DNA of 64,000 nucleotides from Arthrobacter sp. U41 (GTDB lineage: Bacteria > Actinomycetota > Actinomycetes > Actinomycetales > Micrococcaceae): positions 682,001 to 746,000 of the forward strand of contig NZ_VEGI01000001.1 of NCBI RefSeq assembly GCF_007679325.1, written 5' to 3'. The first letter of the stretch is position 1. Each line of letters begins with the position of its first letter. This document shows positions 53,774 through 62,527 of this stretch, one piece after another. The notes below the pieces were generated by a model. It had not been told where the DNA came from, ran no database searches, and worked only from the letters and a program-made list of their open reading frames with translations. The position numbers and the translations under genes are program-made.

Positions 53774-55662
53774 GAGGAAATCCTTTGTTTCGGACGGGAC
53801 GCGGCGGCGGGCCGGTGGCCGTGCGCGCCGGCCGGCAGGGTGGGGCGGGCGGGCGCTACCAGCAGGGCGGGGGCGGCGGCTGTCGCGTCGGCCCGGTAGT
53901 GGGCGCCGACGGAGCCGGTCCGCTGCCGGGCGGCCGCCACGAGAAGTTGCGCGGCGAGCAGCAGGTTCCGGTCCTCGTGCTCCCGCGGGTCCGCTGCGTC
54001 CGCCACGTTCCCGGGACGGACGACGGCGGCCCATGACGCCAGCACGTTCTCCGCCTCCCGCAGCTGATCGCCGCTGCGCAGGACCCCGGCGTCCGCAGTC
54101 ATCAACCGCCGCAGGGCCTCGCGAGAAAATGGCACGGAATCAGCCTCAGCCTTCACAACACCAACCTCAGGGGCCGCCGGTAGAGCTTCTTCCCCGACAG
54201 AGTCGCGCGACAGCGCTGCGGAAGCGGGCGTCAAGGGGAGGCCGGCAGCGGCCGTGGGCCCACGCGATCCGGGTTCCCTGGCCGAGCTTGCGAGGCTAGG
54301 GCGATCGTGGGGAGCCCGCGGAGCAGCGGTGCCGTGCGACGGCACGCCACCCAGGAATGCCTCCACAGCGCGGCGGCCGAAGACCAGCCCCTCGAGGAGT
54401 GAATTGCTCGCCAGCCGGTTGGCGCCCTGCGCACCCGTGCACGCGACCTCGCCGGCTGCGTACAGCCCCGGCACGGTGGTGCGCCCCCACAGGTCGGTGG
54501 ACACGCCGCCCATCCAGTAGTGCGCCGCCGGGGACACCGGAAGCGTCTGCGTGGTCCAGTCGTAGCCGGCGGCGCGGGTGGCAGCCGTGATGCTGGGAAA
54601 GCGCCGGGCCAGGAAGCCGGGCCCGCGGGCCGCCTCGATCGCCCGGGCGTCCAGGAAAACCGGGCTGTCCGCCGGCGCGCCCGTGGCGGCGAGGTGCAGG
54701 GCAATACTGCGGGAGACGACGTCGCGCGGGGCCAGTTCGGCGTCCGGGTGGTAGTCGGGCATAAAGCGGTAGCCGGCGGCGTCGAGCAGGACGGCGCCTT
54801 CCCCGCGGACAGCCTCTGAAATGAGCAGCGCCGGCGGGCCGCCGGGCACCTCGTCCGCCGCGAGTGTGGTGGGGTGGAACTGGAAGAATTCCAGGTCGCG
54901 GACCGCCGCTCCGGCCCGCCAGGCCAGGGCCAGGCCGTCTGCAGTGGCGACGGCCGGATTGCTGGTCCGGGCGAAGAGCCGTCCGGCGCCGCCGGTGGCC
55001 AGGAGCACCGCGTCGGCCTGCAACTGCCGCGGCTGCCCGTGGGACAGGTAGGCCACGCCGGTGACCCGCGCGGAGCCCGCCGTCGGGCCGGGTTCGGGGA
55101 GGCTGGTGGGTTCAGGAAGGTCAGTGAGCAGGTCGGTGACGAACGCGCCGGTCTCCACCCGCAGCCGGCCCTGGCCTGTCCGGTTGAGGACGGCGCGCTC
55201 CAGGACGGCGGCGACCAGGGCGCGGGTGATGCGGGCGCCGGTCGCGTCGCCGCCGGCGTGCAGGATGCGGGCGGCCGAGTGTGCCGCCTCAAGGCCGAGC
55301 GCCGGGCCGCCGCCGGGTCCGGCGTCGAAGTGCACGCCGAACCGTTGCAGCCCCGCGATGTCCCGGACGGCCTCGGTGCACAGGACCCGTACGGCGTCGG
55401 GGTCGTTGAGTCCGGCGCCCGCGGCGAGGGTGTCGGCGATGTGCGCCGCTACGGAGTCTCCGGGCGCGGCCTCCCCCGGGGCGAGCACCGCCGAGACGCC
55501 GCCCTGGGCGTAGAAGGTGTTGCTCTGCTCGAGGGTTCCCTTGCTCAGGAGCACCACCTCGCACGCCGGGCCGCCGTCTCGGACCGCGTCGGACGCGAGC
55601 AGCGCGGCATACAGCCCCGCGATGCCGCTGCCGACAACCACCAACCGCGGGGGCCTGGTCAC
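53770..55662 (-). CDS. nadB: L-aspartate oxidase
   Basis: NadB oxidises aspartate to iminoaspartate, the first step of de novo NAD synthesis. The 630-residue flavoprotein has the FAD motif VVVGSGIAGLYAALLA, EFFQFHPTTLA, HYWMGGVSTDLWGRTTVPGL and GEVACTGAQGANRLASNSLLEGLVFG. It is about 80-90 residues longer than E. coli NadB. The excess is a low-complexity Pro/Ala/Ser insert near 445-520 before the C-terminal helical domain, plus an Ala/Pro tail. The start is GTG 55662, overlapping the nadA stop as GTGA. Confidence 0.96.
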   Translation of the reverse strand: MTRPPRLVVVGSGIAGLYAALLASDAVRDGGPACEVVLLSKGTLEQSNTFYAQGGVSAVLAPGEAAPGDSVAAHIADTLAAGAGLNDPDAVRVLCTEAVRDIAGLQRFGVHFDAGPGGGPALGLEAAHSAARILHAGGDATGARITRALVAAVLERAVLNRTGQGRLRVETGAFVTDLLTDLPEPTSLPEPGPTAGSARVTGVAYLSHGQPRQLQADAVLLATGGAGRLFARTSNPAVATADGLALAWRAGAAVRDLEFFQFHPTTLAADEVPGGPPALLISEAVRGEGAVLLDAAGYRFMPDYHPDAELAPRDVVSRSIALHLAATGAPADSPVFLDARAIEAARGPGFLARRFPSITAATRAAGYDWTTQTLPVSPAAHYWMGGVSTDLWGRTTVPGLYAAGEVACTGAQGANRLASNSLLEGLVFGRRAVEAFLGGVPSHGTAAPRAPHDRPSLASSAREPGSRGPTAAAGLPLTPASAALSRDSVGEEALPAAPEVGVVKAEADSVPFSREALRRLMTADAGVLRSGDQLREAENVLASWAAVVRPGNVADAADPREHEDRNLLLAAQLLVAAARQRTGSVGAHYRADATAAAPALLVAPARPTLPAGAHGHRPAAASRPKQRISS

Positions 55663-56972
55663 GGCCGTGCCGCCAGCATCCGCTCGAGGGCAACCTTTGC
55701 CGGGGCGGCGACGTCGTCCGTCACTGTGATCCGGTTGACCACCTCGCCCCGGACCAGCGCTTCCAGGACCCAGGCGAGGTAGCCGGGGTGGATGCGGTAC
55801 ATGGTGGAGCAGGGGCAGATCACCGGGTCCAGGCAGAAGATGGTGTGTTGCGGGTACTCCGCGGCCAGCCGGTTGACCATGTTGATCTCGGTGCCGATCG
55901 CGAAGGTGGTGGGCTCCGTGGCGGCGGCGATGGCCTTGCGGATGAAGTCCGTGGAACCGGCGGAATCAGCGGCGTCCACCACCTCCATGGGGCATTCCGG
56001 GTGCACAATCACCTGGACGCCCGGGAACTCGGCGCGCGCCTTTTCGATCTGGCCCACGTTGAAGCGCTTGTGGACCGAGCAGAAGCCGTGCCAAAGGATC
56101 ACGCGGGAATCGAGCAGGGTCTGTTCGTTGTTGCCGCCGAGGTCCTTGCGCGGGTTCCACAGGGGCATCTGCTCCAGCGGTACGCCCATGGCCTTGGCGG
56201 TGTTGCGGCCCAGGTGCTGGTCGGGGAAGAACAGCACGCGCTGGCCGCGCTCGAACGCCCATTCGAGGACGGTGGAGGCGTTGGAGGACGTGCAGACGAT
56301 GCCGCCGTGCTCGCCGCAGAAGCCCTTGAGGGCGGCGGAGGAGTTCATGTAGGTGACCGGGATGACCGGGACCCGGCCGTCGGGGTCGGGCTCGGTGCCG
56401 TACAGTTCCTCCAGCTGTTCCCAGCACTCGGTCACGGAGTCGATGTCCGCCATGTCCGCCATGGAGCAGCCCGCGGCCAGGTTGGGCAGGATCACGGCCT
56501 GGTCCGGGCGGGACAGGATGTCCGCGGTTTCGGCCATGAAGTGCACGCCGCAGAAGATGATGGCCTCGGCATCGGGCCGGGTCAGGGCGGCATTGGCCAG
56601 CTGGAAGGAGTCCCCCACGAAGTCGGCGTATTCGATCACTTCGTCGCGCTGGTAGAAGTGCCCCAGCACGACGGCGCGGTCCCCCAGTGCCGCTTTGGCG
56701 GCGCGGATCCGGGCGTCGAGCTCGGCGTCGCCGGCCAGCTTGTACTCCTCCGGGAGCTGGCCCTGCCGGGGTGTTGAGGCGGGGGCGACGTCGGCGACGG
56801 AGGCGCCGGGGCCGTAGGCGGGCACACCGGCGAGGGCCTCGGCGAGGTCGTAGTCCCAGGGTCCGCGGGCCAGCGCGGGGCTGCAGGTGGAGGCGGTCGC
56901 TGCAATGCCCGTGGCGCTGCTGGCGGCCTGTTCGCGCGTGATCAGCTGGATGGCCGTATTGACGCTGCTCAT
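55659..56972 (-). CDS. nadA: Quinolinate synthase A
   Basis: NadA condenses iminoaspartate with dihydroxyacetone phosphate to quinolinate using a [4Fe-4S] cluster. The 437-residue protein has the cluster cysteines in AIIFCGVHFMAETADIL, GGIVCTSSNAS and CLDPVICPCSTMYRIHPGYL. AVVLGHFYQRDEVIEYADFVGDS is also present. The first 90 residues form an extra, actinobacterial-type N-terminal segment. It overlaps the nrtR-like stop and nadB start by four bases each. Confidence 0.97.
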   Translation of the reverse strand: MSSVNTAIQLITREQAASSATGIAATASTCSPALARGPWDYDLAEALAGVPAYGPGASVADVAPASTPRQGQLPEEYKLAGDAELDARIRAAKAALGDRAVVLGHFYQRDEVIEYADFVGDSFQLANAALTRPDAEAIIFCGVHFMAETADILSRPDQAVILPNLAAGCSMADMADIDSVTECWEQLEELYGTEPDPDGRVPVIPVTYMNSSAALKGFCGEHGGIVCTSSNASTVLEWAFERGQRVLFFPDQHLGRNTAKAMGVPLEQMPLWNPRKDLGGNNEQTLLDSRVILWHGFCSVHKRFNVGQIEKARAEFPGVQVIVHPECPMEVVDAADSAGSTDFIRKAIAAATEPTTFAIGTEINMVNRLAAEYPQHTIFCLDPVICPCSTMYRIHPGYLAWVLEALVRGEVVNRITVTDDVAAPAKVALERMLAARP

Positions 56973-57688
56973 GGTGTGCTCCTGTTGTCTGGGTCAAGGC
57001 CGGGGCGGCCGGTAAAGCGGTAGAGGCGGGGCGGGCGGTGTTTGCCGCCCTGCAGGTACTGGTCGGTTTCTTCGATCTCCGGCGTGGCCTTGACCTGCCG
57101 GCGGAAGTTGGCCGGGTCCAGCTCGCGGTCCAGGACGGCCTCGTAGACCTCCCGGACCTGGGCGAGGGTGAAGTACTCGCCCAGCAGGTGGTACGCGATG
57201 GACCCGTAGGCCATCTTGTTGCGAAGCCGCCAGAGCGCGTAGTCGATGATGGCGTTGTGGTCGAAGGCCAGTTCGCCGAGCCGGTCGGCCCGGAACCACT
57301 TGACGTTTTCGGATTCGTCCGCGAGCGCGGCCTCGGTGGGCTGCACCAGCGCCCAGTACACAATCGAGACGACCCGCTGGGTGGGCGAACGGTGCAGGCC
57401 GCCGAACGCGTAAAGCTGTTCGAGGTAGCTGGGCGCCAGGCCCGTGGTCTCCTGCAGGTTCCGCGAGGCGGCGTCCGGCAGGGACTCGGAGTGGGTCAGC
57501 GGGCCCCCGGGCAGTGCCCACAGGCCCTTGAACGGTTCGCGGATCCGGCGCACCAGCGGGATCCAGAGGGTGGGCCGTCCGGAGCGCTCACTGGGGCGGA
57601 GGGCGAAGATCACCGTGGAGATGGCCAGCGACGGCGGCGCGAGTTGGCGCTCGGAGACGTTGGCTGCTGTGGTGTAAACGATGGTCAC
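56969..57688 (-). CDS. nrtR: NrtR-like Nudix-fold regulator of NAD synthesis
   Basis: The 239-residue protein has a Nudix domain (about 20-150) followed by a winged-helix domain (AYGSIAYHLLGEYFTLAQVREVYEAVL, FRRQVKATPEIEETDQYLQG). That is the NrtR/ADP-ribose-sensing repressor layout. Its Nudix box reads GPLTHSESLPDAASRNLQETTGL. The catalytic REUxEExGU has become RNLQETTGL, so two essential acidic positions are lost and hydrolysis is unlikely. It heads the nad operon and a palindrome lies at its promoter, fitting autoregulation by an NAD-derived signal. Confidence 0.9.
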   Translation of the reverse strand: MTIVYTTAANVSERQLAPPSLAISTVIFALRPSERSGRPTLWIPLVRRIREPFKGLWALPGGPLTHSESLPDAASRNLQETTGLAPSYLEQLYAFGGLHRSPTQRVVSIVYWALVQPTEAALADESENVKWFRADRLGELAFDHNAIIDYALWRLRNKMAYGSIAYHLLGEYFTLAQVREVYEAVLDRELDPANFRRQVKATPEIEETDQYLQGGKHRPPRLYRFTGRPGLDPDNRSTP

Positions 57689-57756
57689 CCGCCTTCTGAG
57701 GCTCCAGGCCGGCCCGCTGGGGCTGTCCGGGACGCTCCGGCCCGACCGCCGGAGTA

Positions 57757-57775
57757 GTTATAGTCAGATTGACTA
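57757..57775 (-). promoter_or_regulatory. Putative NrtR operator and -10 box of nad operon
   Basis: TAGTC-AGATT-GACTA (57761-57775) is a perfect inverted repeat 73 bases before the nrtR-like start. On the minus strand TATAAC (57762-57757) overlaps it as a good -10 box. Binding of the repressor would occlude RNA polymerase. Confidence 0.55.
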
Positions 57776-57873
57776 GAACTAATTCTACGACCTCACCTGC
57801 CGGGGGCAAAATGTTTCAGGTCACAGGGGCGGCCGCCGCGCACGGACAGGCCGCGATCCAGCGTGCGGGCCTA

Positions 57874-58347
57874 TCACCTGCCGGCGGCCGCGGCTTCCAG
57901 CAGCGGAAGGGTGCGGCCCTGGAAGTGGGTGTTCAGGACAATGACCGAGGACGAGCGCAGCACCGTCCGGGTGGCGATCATGGCGTCCAGCACGCGCTGG
58001 AGGTCAGAATTGGAGCGGGCCGCAATGCGTGCCATCAGGTCCGATCCGCCGGAGACGGTATGGATTTCGATCAGTTCCGGAATCGCCGCGAGTGCTTCGA
58101 CGACGGCGTCGTGCCCCAGGTCCTGGTTGATGGTCAGAGAGCAGAACGCCACCACCGGGAACCCGAAGTGCGCCGGATCCGGCTGCGGCACCCAGGTGCC
58201 GATAACTCCGCTGTCCTGCATCCGGTCCAGCCGCGATTGCACGGTGGCGCGGGCAACCCTGAGCACGCGGGACGCCTCCAGCACCGAAGCGCGGGGGGAA
58301 TCCGTGAAGAATCGGACAATTTTTGCGTCCAGGCCATCAATGTCCAT
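57874..58347 (-). CDS. Lrp/AsnC-family transcriptional regulator
   Basis: The 157-residue protein starts at ATG 58347 with AGGAGGAAG upstream. It has an AsnC helix-turn-helix (LDAKIVRFFTDSPRASVLEASRVLRVARATVQSRLDRMQDSGVI) and the RAM/ligand domain (IHTVSGGSDLMARIAARSNSDLQRVLD). It is divergent from the amino acid permease and near the 2-oxoacid dehydrogenase operon. BkdR-type Lrp proteins control branched-chain oxoacid dehydrogenases, so a similar task is plausible here. Confidence 0.94.
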   Translation of the reverse strand: MDIDGLDAKIVRFFTDSPRASVLEASRVLRVARATVQSRLDRMQDSGVIGTWVPQPDPAHFGFPVVAFCSLTINQDLGHDAVVEALAAIPELIEIHTVSGGSDLMARIAARSNSDLQRVLDAMIATRTVLRSSSVIVLNTHFQGRTLPLLEAAAAGR

Positions 58348-58522
58348 CAAATCTTCCTCCTGCTGACGCCGTGGCATCACAAACCGCTACTGATAGTCCG
58401 GCCTTGGCTAACAAACTGTCACTATGCTCTCACGGCTGGCGCGCCCGGACACCGCTCCGGAGCGTAAAATTCAATAGGTCCCATAAGGACTTAAGATCCA
58501 AACCACACGAAGGTTCGCCAGT

Positions 58523-59953
58523 ATGACAATGAAGTCCACCGCGGAGCGCCCCGGCCTGAAACTTGGCCACAGCATGAAGCCACGCCAACTCACCATGATG
58601 GGACTCGGCAGCGCCATCGGCGCCGGCCTGTTCCTGGGCTCGGGGGCGGGCGTCCAGGCCGCCGGACCCGCCGTCCTGATCTCCTACCTGGTCGCGGGAA
58701 CCCTGATCATCCTGGTCATGTGGGCCCTCGGCGAAATGGCCGCCGCCAACCCCAACAGCGGAGCGTTCTCCGTCTACGCGGCAAAAGCCATGGGCCGGAC
58801 CGCGGGAGCCACCGTCGGATGGCTCTGGTGGCTGCAGCTGGTGGTGGTGATCGCCGCCGAGGCCCTCGGCGCCGCCGCCCTGCTGTTCACCGTGTGGCCG
58901 GTGGTTCCGGTCTGGGCCCTGTCCCTGATCTTTATGGCCGTGTTCACGGCAATCAACCTGGCCGGGGTGAAAAACTTCGGCGAGTTCGAGTTCTGGTTTG
59001 CCATCCTCAAGGTCGCTGCCATCCTGCTGTTCCTCGGCATCGGCACGGCACTGCTGCTGGGCTGGCTGCCGGACGTCGAGTCCCCCGGCCTCTCCAACTT
59101 CACCGCCGACTTCGCTCCCGCCGGGCTGGGCGGCATCGCCACCGCGCTCTTCGTGGTGATCTTCGCGTTCGGCGGCACCGAGATTGTCAGCGTGGCCGCC
59201 GCCGAAACCGAGAACCCCCAGCACAGCGTGGGCCAGGCGATCCGCACCGTCGTCTGGCGGATCCTGGTCTTCTACATCGGCTCGGTATTCGTCATCGCCG
59301 CGGTCCTTCCCTCCACATCGGAAGAACTGGCCTCACCCTTTGCCGGCGTCCTCAACGTGGCCGGTATCCCCGGCGCCGGCGCCGCCATCACGCTGGTGGC
59401 CGTCGTCGCGCTCCTCTCGGCCCTGAACGCGAACCTGTACGGCGCCTCCCGGATGGTCTTCTCACTGTCCGAACGCGGCGAGGCTCCCCGGTTCCTGTCG
59501 AAGATCAACAAAACGCGCGTGCCGGTGCTCGCCGTCGCCGTGTCCGTGGCGTTCGGCTTCCTGGCCGCCGTGCTGGAGCTGGCCTTCCCGGAGAAGATCC
59601 TTCCGGCCCTGTTCCAGCTGGTCGGCTCGACGTGCCTGATGGTCTGGGGCTCCGCCCTGGTGTCCCAGCTGATCCTCCGCCGCCGCGCGGACCGTGAGGG
59701 CACTGTCCTGCCGCTGCGGATGAAGGGTTTTCCGGGACTGACCATCTTCGGCCTGGTCCTCCTGGCCCTGATCTTCGCCGTCGGTTTCAGCAGCCCGGAC
59801 AGCAGCAAGCAGCTCTTCAGCACCATGGCCCTGGTCGCCGGCATCGCCGCCGCCTGCTGGATCGGCGCGCGGCTCACCCGCAACCGCAGCGCGGCGCCGG
59901 CCGAGGAGGCCCAGCAGGCCGACCAGGCCGACCCCGTCGACGTCGGGAAGTAA
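58523..59953 (+). CDS. Amino acid permease (APC superfamily, GABA/aromatic type)
   Basis: The 476-residue protein has 12 transmembrane helices. The first contains the APC unwound-helix motif LTMMGLGSAIGAGLFLGSG, with PAVLISYLVAG in helix 2 and IFAFGGTEIVSVAAAETENP in helix 6. It belongs to the AroP/GabP/CycA-like AAT group of proton-coupled amino acid importers. The specific substrate cannot be told. The divergent Lrp gene is its likely regulator. A long palindromic terminator follows 19 bases after the stop. Confidence 0.94.
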   Translation: MTMKSTAERPGLKLGHSMKPRQLTMMGLGSAIGAGLFLGSGAGVQAAGPAVLISYLVAGTLIILVMWALGEMAAANPNSGAFSVYAAKAMGRTAGATVGWLWWLQLVVVIAAEALGAAALLFTVWPVVPVWALSLIFMAVFTAINLAGVKNFGEFEFWFAILKVAAILLFLGIGTALLLGWLPDVESPGLSNFTADFAPAGLGGIATALFVVIFAFGGTEIVSVAAAETENPQHSVGQAIRTVVWRILVFYIGSVFVIAAVLPSTSEELASPFAGVLNVAGIPGAGAAITLVAVVALLSALNANLYGASRMVFSLSERGEAPRFLSKINKTRVPVLAVAVSVAFGFLAAVLELAFPEKILPALFQLVGSTCLMVWGSALVSQLILRRRADREGTVLPLRMKGFPGLTIFGLVLLALIFAVGFSSPDSSKQLFSTMALVAGIAAACWIGARLTRNRSAAPAEEAQQADQADPVDVGK

Positions 59954-59972
59954 CAGGTCCACAACGCACTAC

Positions 59973-60040
59973 CTGACCAGACTGCACAAACTGTAAAGCC
60001 GGACACGAGTCCTGATGACAGTATTGTGCAGTCTGGTCAG
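59973..60040 (+). terminator. Long palindromic terminator after the permease
   Basis: A perfect 17-bp stem (59973-59989 with 60024-60040) is extended by ACTGT/ACAGT after a one-base bulge. It encloses about 23 bases and is followed by CTGTTTTCC. It separates the permease from the E1 alpha gene. Confidence 0.75.
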
Positions 60041-60091
60041 CTGTTTTCCGGCTGATTGCCCACCGCCTCCGTGGTGACTAGGGTCACAGCC

Positions 60092-61138
60092 ATGGACACG
60101 CTTCCCGTGGCTTCCGGCGCCGGTGCCGAACCGCTCACTCCCGCCCAGCTCCGCGAGCTCTATTCGCTGATGGTGGCCGTCCGCCACCTCGACACCTCGG
60201 CCATCGCCTGGCAGCGCCAGGGCATCATCCCCGGCTACGCGCCCGAGCTCGGCCAGGAGGCCGCCCAGGTGGGCAGCGGCTACGCCGTCGACACCACCCG
60301 GGACTTCGTCTTTCCCACCTACCGCGAGATGGGCGTCGCCCGCACCATGGGCGTGGACATGGTGGCCTACATGTCCACCCACAAGGCCACCTGGCACGGC
60401 GGCCTCTACAACCCCATGGAATCCCGGCTCGCCCCGATCCAGGCCGTGGTGGCCGGCTCGGTACTGCACGCCGTCGGCTGGGCACACGGCCAGACACTTG
60501 CCGGCACCGCCGACGGCAAGCTCGGCGTCGCGCTCACGTACTTCGGCGATGGCGCCTCCTCCCAGGGCGACGTCCACGAGGCCCTGAACTTCGCCGCCGT
60601 GATGAAGGCCCCCGTGGTCTTCTTCGTCCAGAACAACGGCTGGGCCATCTCGGTGCCCACCGAACGCCAGGTGGCCGGCGGCTCCGTCGCCGCCCGCGCC
60701 GCCGGCTACGGCATGCCTGCCCTGCAGATCGACGGCGACGACGTCGTCGCCGTCGTCGAGGCCACCCGCCGCGCCTTCGCGCACGCCCGGGCCGGGAACG
60801 GCCCCGTGCTCATCGAGGCCATGACGTACCGCCGCGGCCCGCACTCCACGTCCGACGATCCGGGGCGCTACCGCTCGCTCGACGAGGAGCGCGACGGCGC
60901 CGGCGCCGACCCGCTGGAACGGTTCCGGCAGCGGCTGCTCGCCGACGGCATCGCCGACGAGGCGTTCTTCGCCGAGGCCCTCGCCGCGGCCAAGGCCGAG
61001 GAGGAACAGATCCGCACCGGCATCCAGGCCCTGGGATCCCGCCCCGGCACCGAAATGTTTGACCTGGTCTTCCAGGAAACCACCCCTGCCCTGCAGGCCC
61101 AGGCCGCCAACTGGCGCGAGGAGTCCGAACATGTCTAA
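60092..61138 (+). CDS. 2-oxoacid dehydrogenase E1 alpha subunit
   Basis: The 348-residue TPP enzyme subunit starts at ATG 60092. It decarboxylates a 2-oxo acid and passes the acyl group to a lipoyl carrier. TPP motif GDGASSQGDVHEALNFAAVMKAP...QNNGWAIS spans about 152-185. The phosphorylation-loop region YRRGPHSTSDDPGRYR matches branched-chain and acetoin-type E1 alpha chains. GYAPELGQEAAQVG is the usual N-terminal block. It opens an operon with E1 beta, a lipoyl protein and a hydrolase. Branched-chain 2-oxoacid, pyruvate and acetoin remain possible substrates. Confidence 0.93.
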   Translation: MDTLPVASGAGAEPLTPAQLRELYSLMVAVRHLDTSAIAWQRQGIIPGYAPELGQEAAQVGSGYAVDTTRDFVFPTYREMGVARTMGVDMVAYMSTHKATWHGGLYNPMESRLAPIQAVVAGSVLHAVGWAHGQTLAGTADGKLGVALTYFGDGASSQGDVHEALNFAAVMKAPVVFFVQNNGWAISVPTERQVAGGSVAARAAGYGMPALQIDGDDVVAVVEATRRAFAHARAGNGPVLIEAMTYRRGPHSTSDDPGRYRSLDEERDGAGADPLERFRQRLLADGIADEAFFAEALAAAKAEEEQIRTGIQALGSRPGTEMFDLVFQETTPALQAQAANWREESEHV

Positions 61139-62201
61139 CTCGATTCTCGAAGGCGCAGCTGCCGCGGGCCCGGCCCGAAGCGCCGCCGCAACGACCACTG
61201 CCGCAACCACCACAGTGATGTCCATGCAGCAGGCGCTCAACCGGGCCCTCGACGAGGTGCTCGCCGAGAACCCGCAGGCCGTCATCTTCGGTGAGGACTG
61301 CGGCCGGCTCGGCGGCGTTTTCCGCATCACCGACGGCCTGCAGGCCAAGCACGGCGAGCAGCGCGTTTTCGACACCCCGCTGGCGGAATCCGGCATCCTC
61401 GGCATGTCCGTGGGCCTGGCGATGGCCGGGTTCCACCCCATCCCCGAGGTCCAGTTCGACGGCTTCGCCTACCCCGCAATCAACCAGATCGTCTGCCAGA
61501 TTGCCCGGATGAACTACCGCAGCCGCGGCACCATGCCGATGCCCATCACACTGCGCGTTCCCAGTTTCGGCGGCATCCGCGCCCCCGAACACCACGGGGA
61601 GAGCCTCGAGGCACTCTTCGCGCACGTTCCCGGGCTCAAGGTGGTCTCGCCGTCGAACCCGCACGAGGCCTACCACCTGCTCAAATACGCCGCCACGCGG
61701 CCGGACCCGGTGATTTTTATGGAGCCGAAGTCGCGGTACTGGCAGAAGGGCGACGTCGACCTTGCGCACTGCGATGCGGACGGCGGCGACCCCACCGGCG
61801 CGAAGGTCATGCGCGAAGGCCGCCACCTCACTCTTGTCGCATGGGGCGCCATGGTGGCGCGCTGCCTCCAAGTGGCCGAGCTCGCCGCCGAGGACGGGAT
61901 CGACATCGAGGTCCTGGACCTGCGCTGGCTCAAGCCGATCGACGCCGAGGCGCTGGCCGCGTCCGTGCGCAAGACGCGCCGCGCCGTCGTCGTCCATGAG
62001 GCGCCGCTGACGTCCGGGCTGGGCGCCGAGGTGGCACAGCTGATCACCCAGAGCTGCTTTGACACGCTCAAGGCGCCCGTGGAGCGCGTCACCGGCTTTG
62101 ACGTGCCGTACCCTTCGGGGGACCTGGAAGATGAATACATCCCGAACATTGACCGGATCCTCTTCGGGATCCAGCGAGTATTGGAGTACAAACGTGGCTG
62201 A
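61131..62201 (+). CDS. 2-oxoacid dehydrogenase E1 beta subunit
   Basis: The 356-residue beta chain pairs with E1 alpha in an alpha2-beta2 enzyme. It shows MSMQQALNRALDEVLAENP, VIFGEDCGRLGGVFRITDGL, PLAESGILGMSVGLAMAGFHPIPEVQFDGF and the C-terminal VVVHEAPLTSGLGAEVAQLI. ATG 61131 overlaps the alpha stop by eight bases but gives a non-conserved Ala/Thr-rich N-terminus of 30 residues. The ATG at about 61215-61221 fits the family start better, so the true start is uncertain. Confidence 0.93.
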   Translation: MSNSILEGAAAAGPARSAAATTTAATTTVMSMQQALNRALDEVLAENPQAVIFGEDCGRLGGVFRITDGLQAKHGEQRVFDTPLAESGILGMSVGLAMAGFHPIPEVQFDGFAYPAINQIVCQIARMNYRSRGTMPMPITLRVPSFGGIRAPEHHGESLEALFAHVPGLKVVSPSNPHEAYHLLKYAATRPDPVIFMEPKSRYWQKGDVDLAHCDADGGDPTGAKVMREGRHLTLVAWGAMVARCLQVAELAAEDGIDIEVLDLRWLKPIDAEALAASVRKTRRAVVVHEAPLTSGLGAEVAQLITQSCFDTLKAPVERVTGFDVPYPSGDLEDEYIPNIDRILFGIQRVLEYKRG

Positions 62202-62523
62202 AATTTCCTTCCCGCTCCCGGACCTCGGAGAGGGCCTGATCGAAGCGACCGTACTGGAATGGCTCGTGGCCCCGGGCGACCAGGTGGAGCGCAACCAGCC
62301 CCTCGTCGAGGTCGAGACCACCAAATCCGCCGTTGAATTGCCCAGCCCGCAGGCAGGTAAGGTGGTGCGTATCCACGGCGGGCCCGGTGACAAAATCAAT
62401 GTCGGCGAGCCCCTGATTGTGTTTGAGGTGCCGGACAACACCGCCGGCATCGTGGGCACGGTCCCGAAGGAAGAGGCACCAAAGCGCCGGGTCCGCCTGA
62501 GCGCCGTACTTGATGAGGACTGA
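62194..62523 (+). CDS. Stand-alone lipoyl-domain protein (truncated E2)
   Basis: The 109-residue protein starts at GTG 62194, inside the end of the E1 beta gene (8-base overlap). It consists of a single lipoyl domain, ISFPLPDLGEGLIEATVLEW with the lipoylation site VEVETTKSAVELP (Lys44), and a 30-residue basic tail (PKEEAPKRRVRLSAVLDED). The E1/E3-binding domain and the acyltransferase catalytic domain of normal E2 chains (about 300 more residues) are missing. The frame ends at a proper stop, not in a degraded remnant. The next gene is an alpha/beta hydrolase, recalling AcoC, where the two are fused. Confidence 0.92.
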   Translation: MAEISFPLPDLGEGLIEATVLEWLVAPGDQVERNQPLVEVETTKSAVELPSPQAGKVVRIHGGPGDKINVGEPLIVFEVPDNTAGIVGTVPKEEAPKRRVRLSAVLDED

Positions 62524-62527
62524 CACC

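Noticed and set aside
62194-62523. The lipoyl gene as a frameshifted remnant of a full E2
   Set aside because: The downstream DNA encodes an intact alpha/beta hydrolase, and no acyltransferase motif (such as the HxxxDG block) is visible in any frame between 62524 and 63536.
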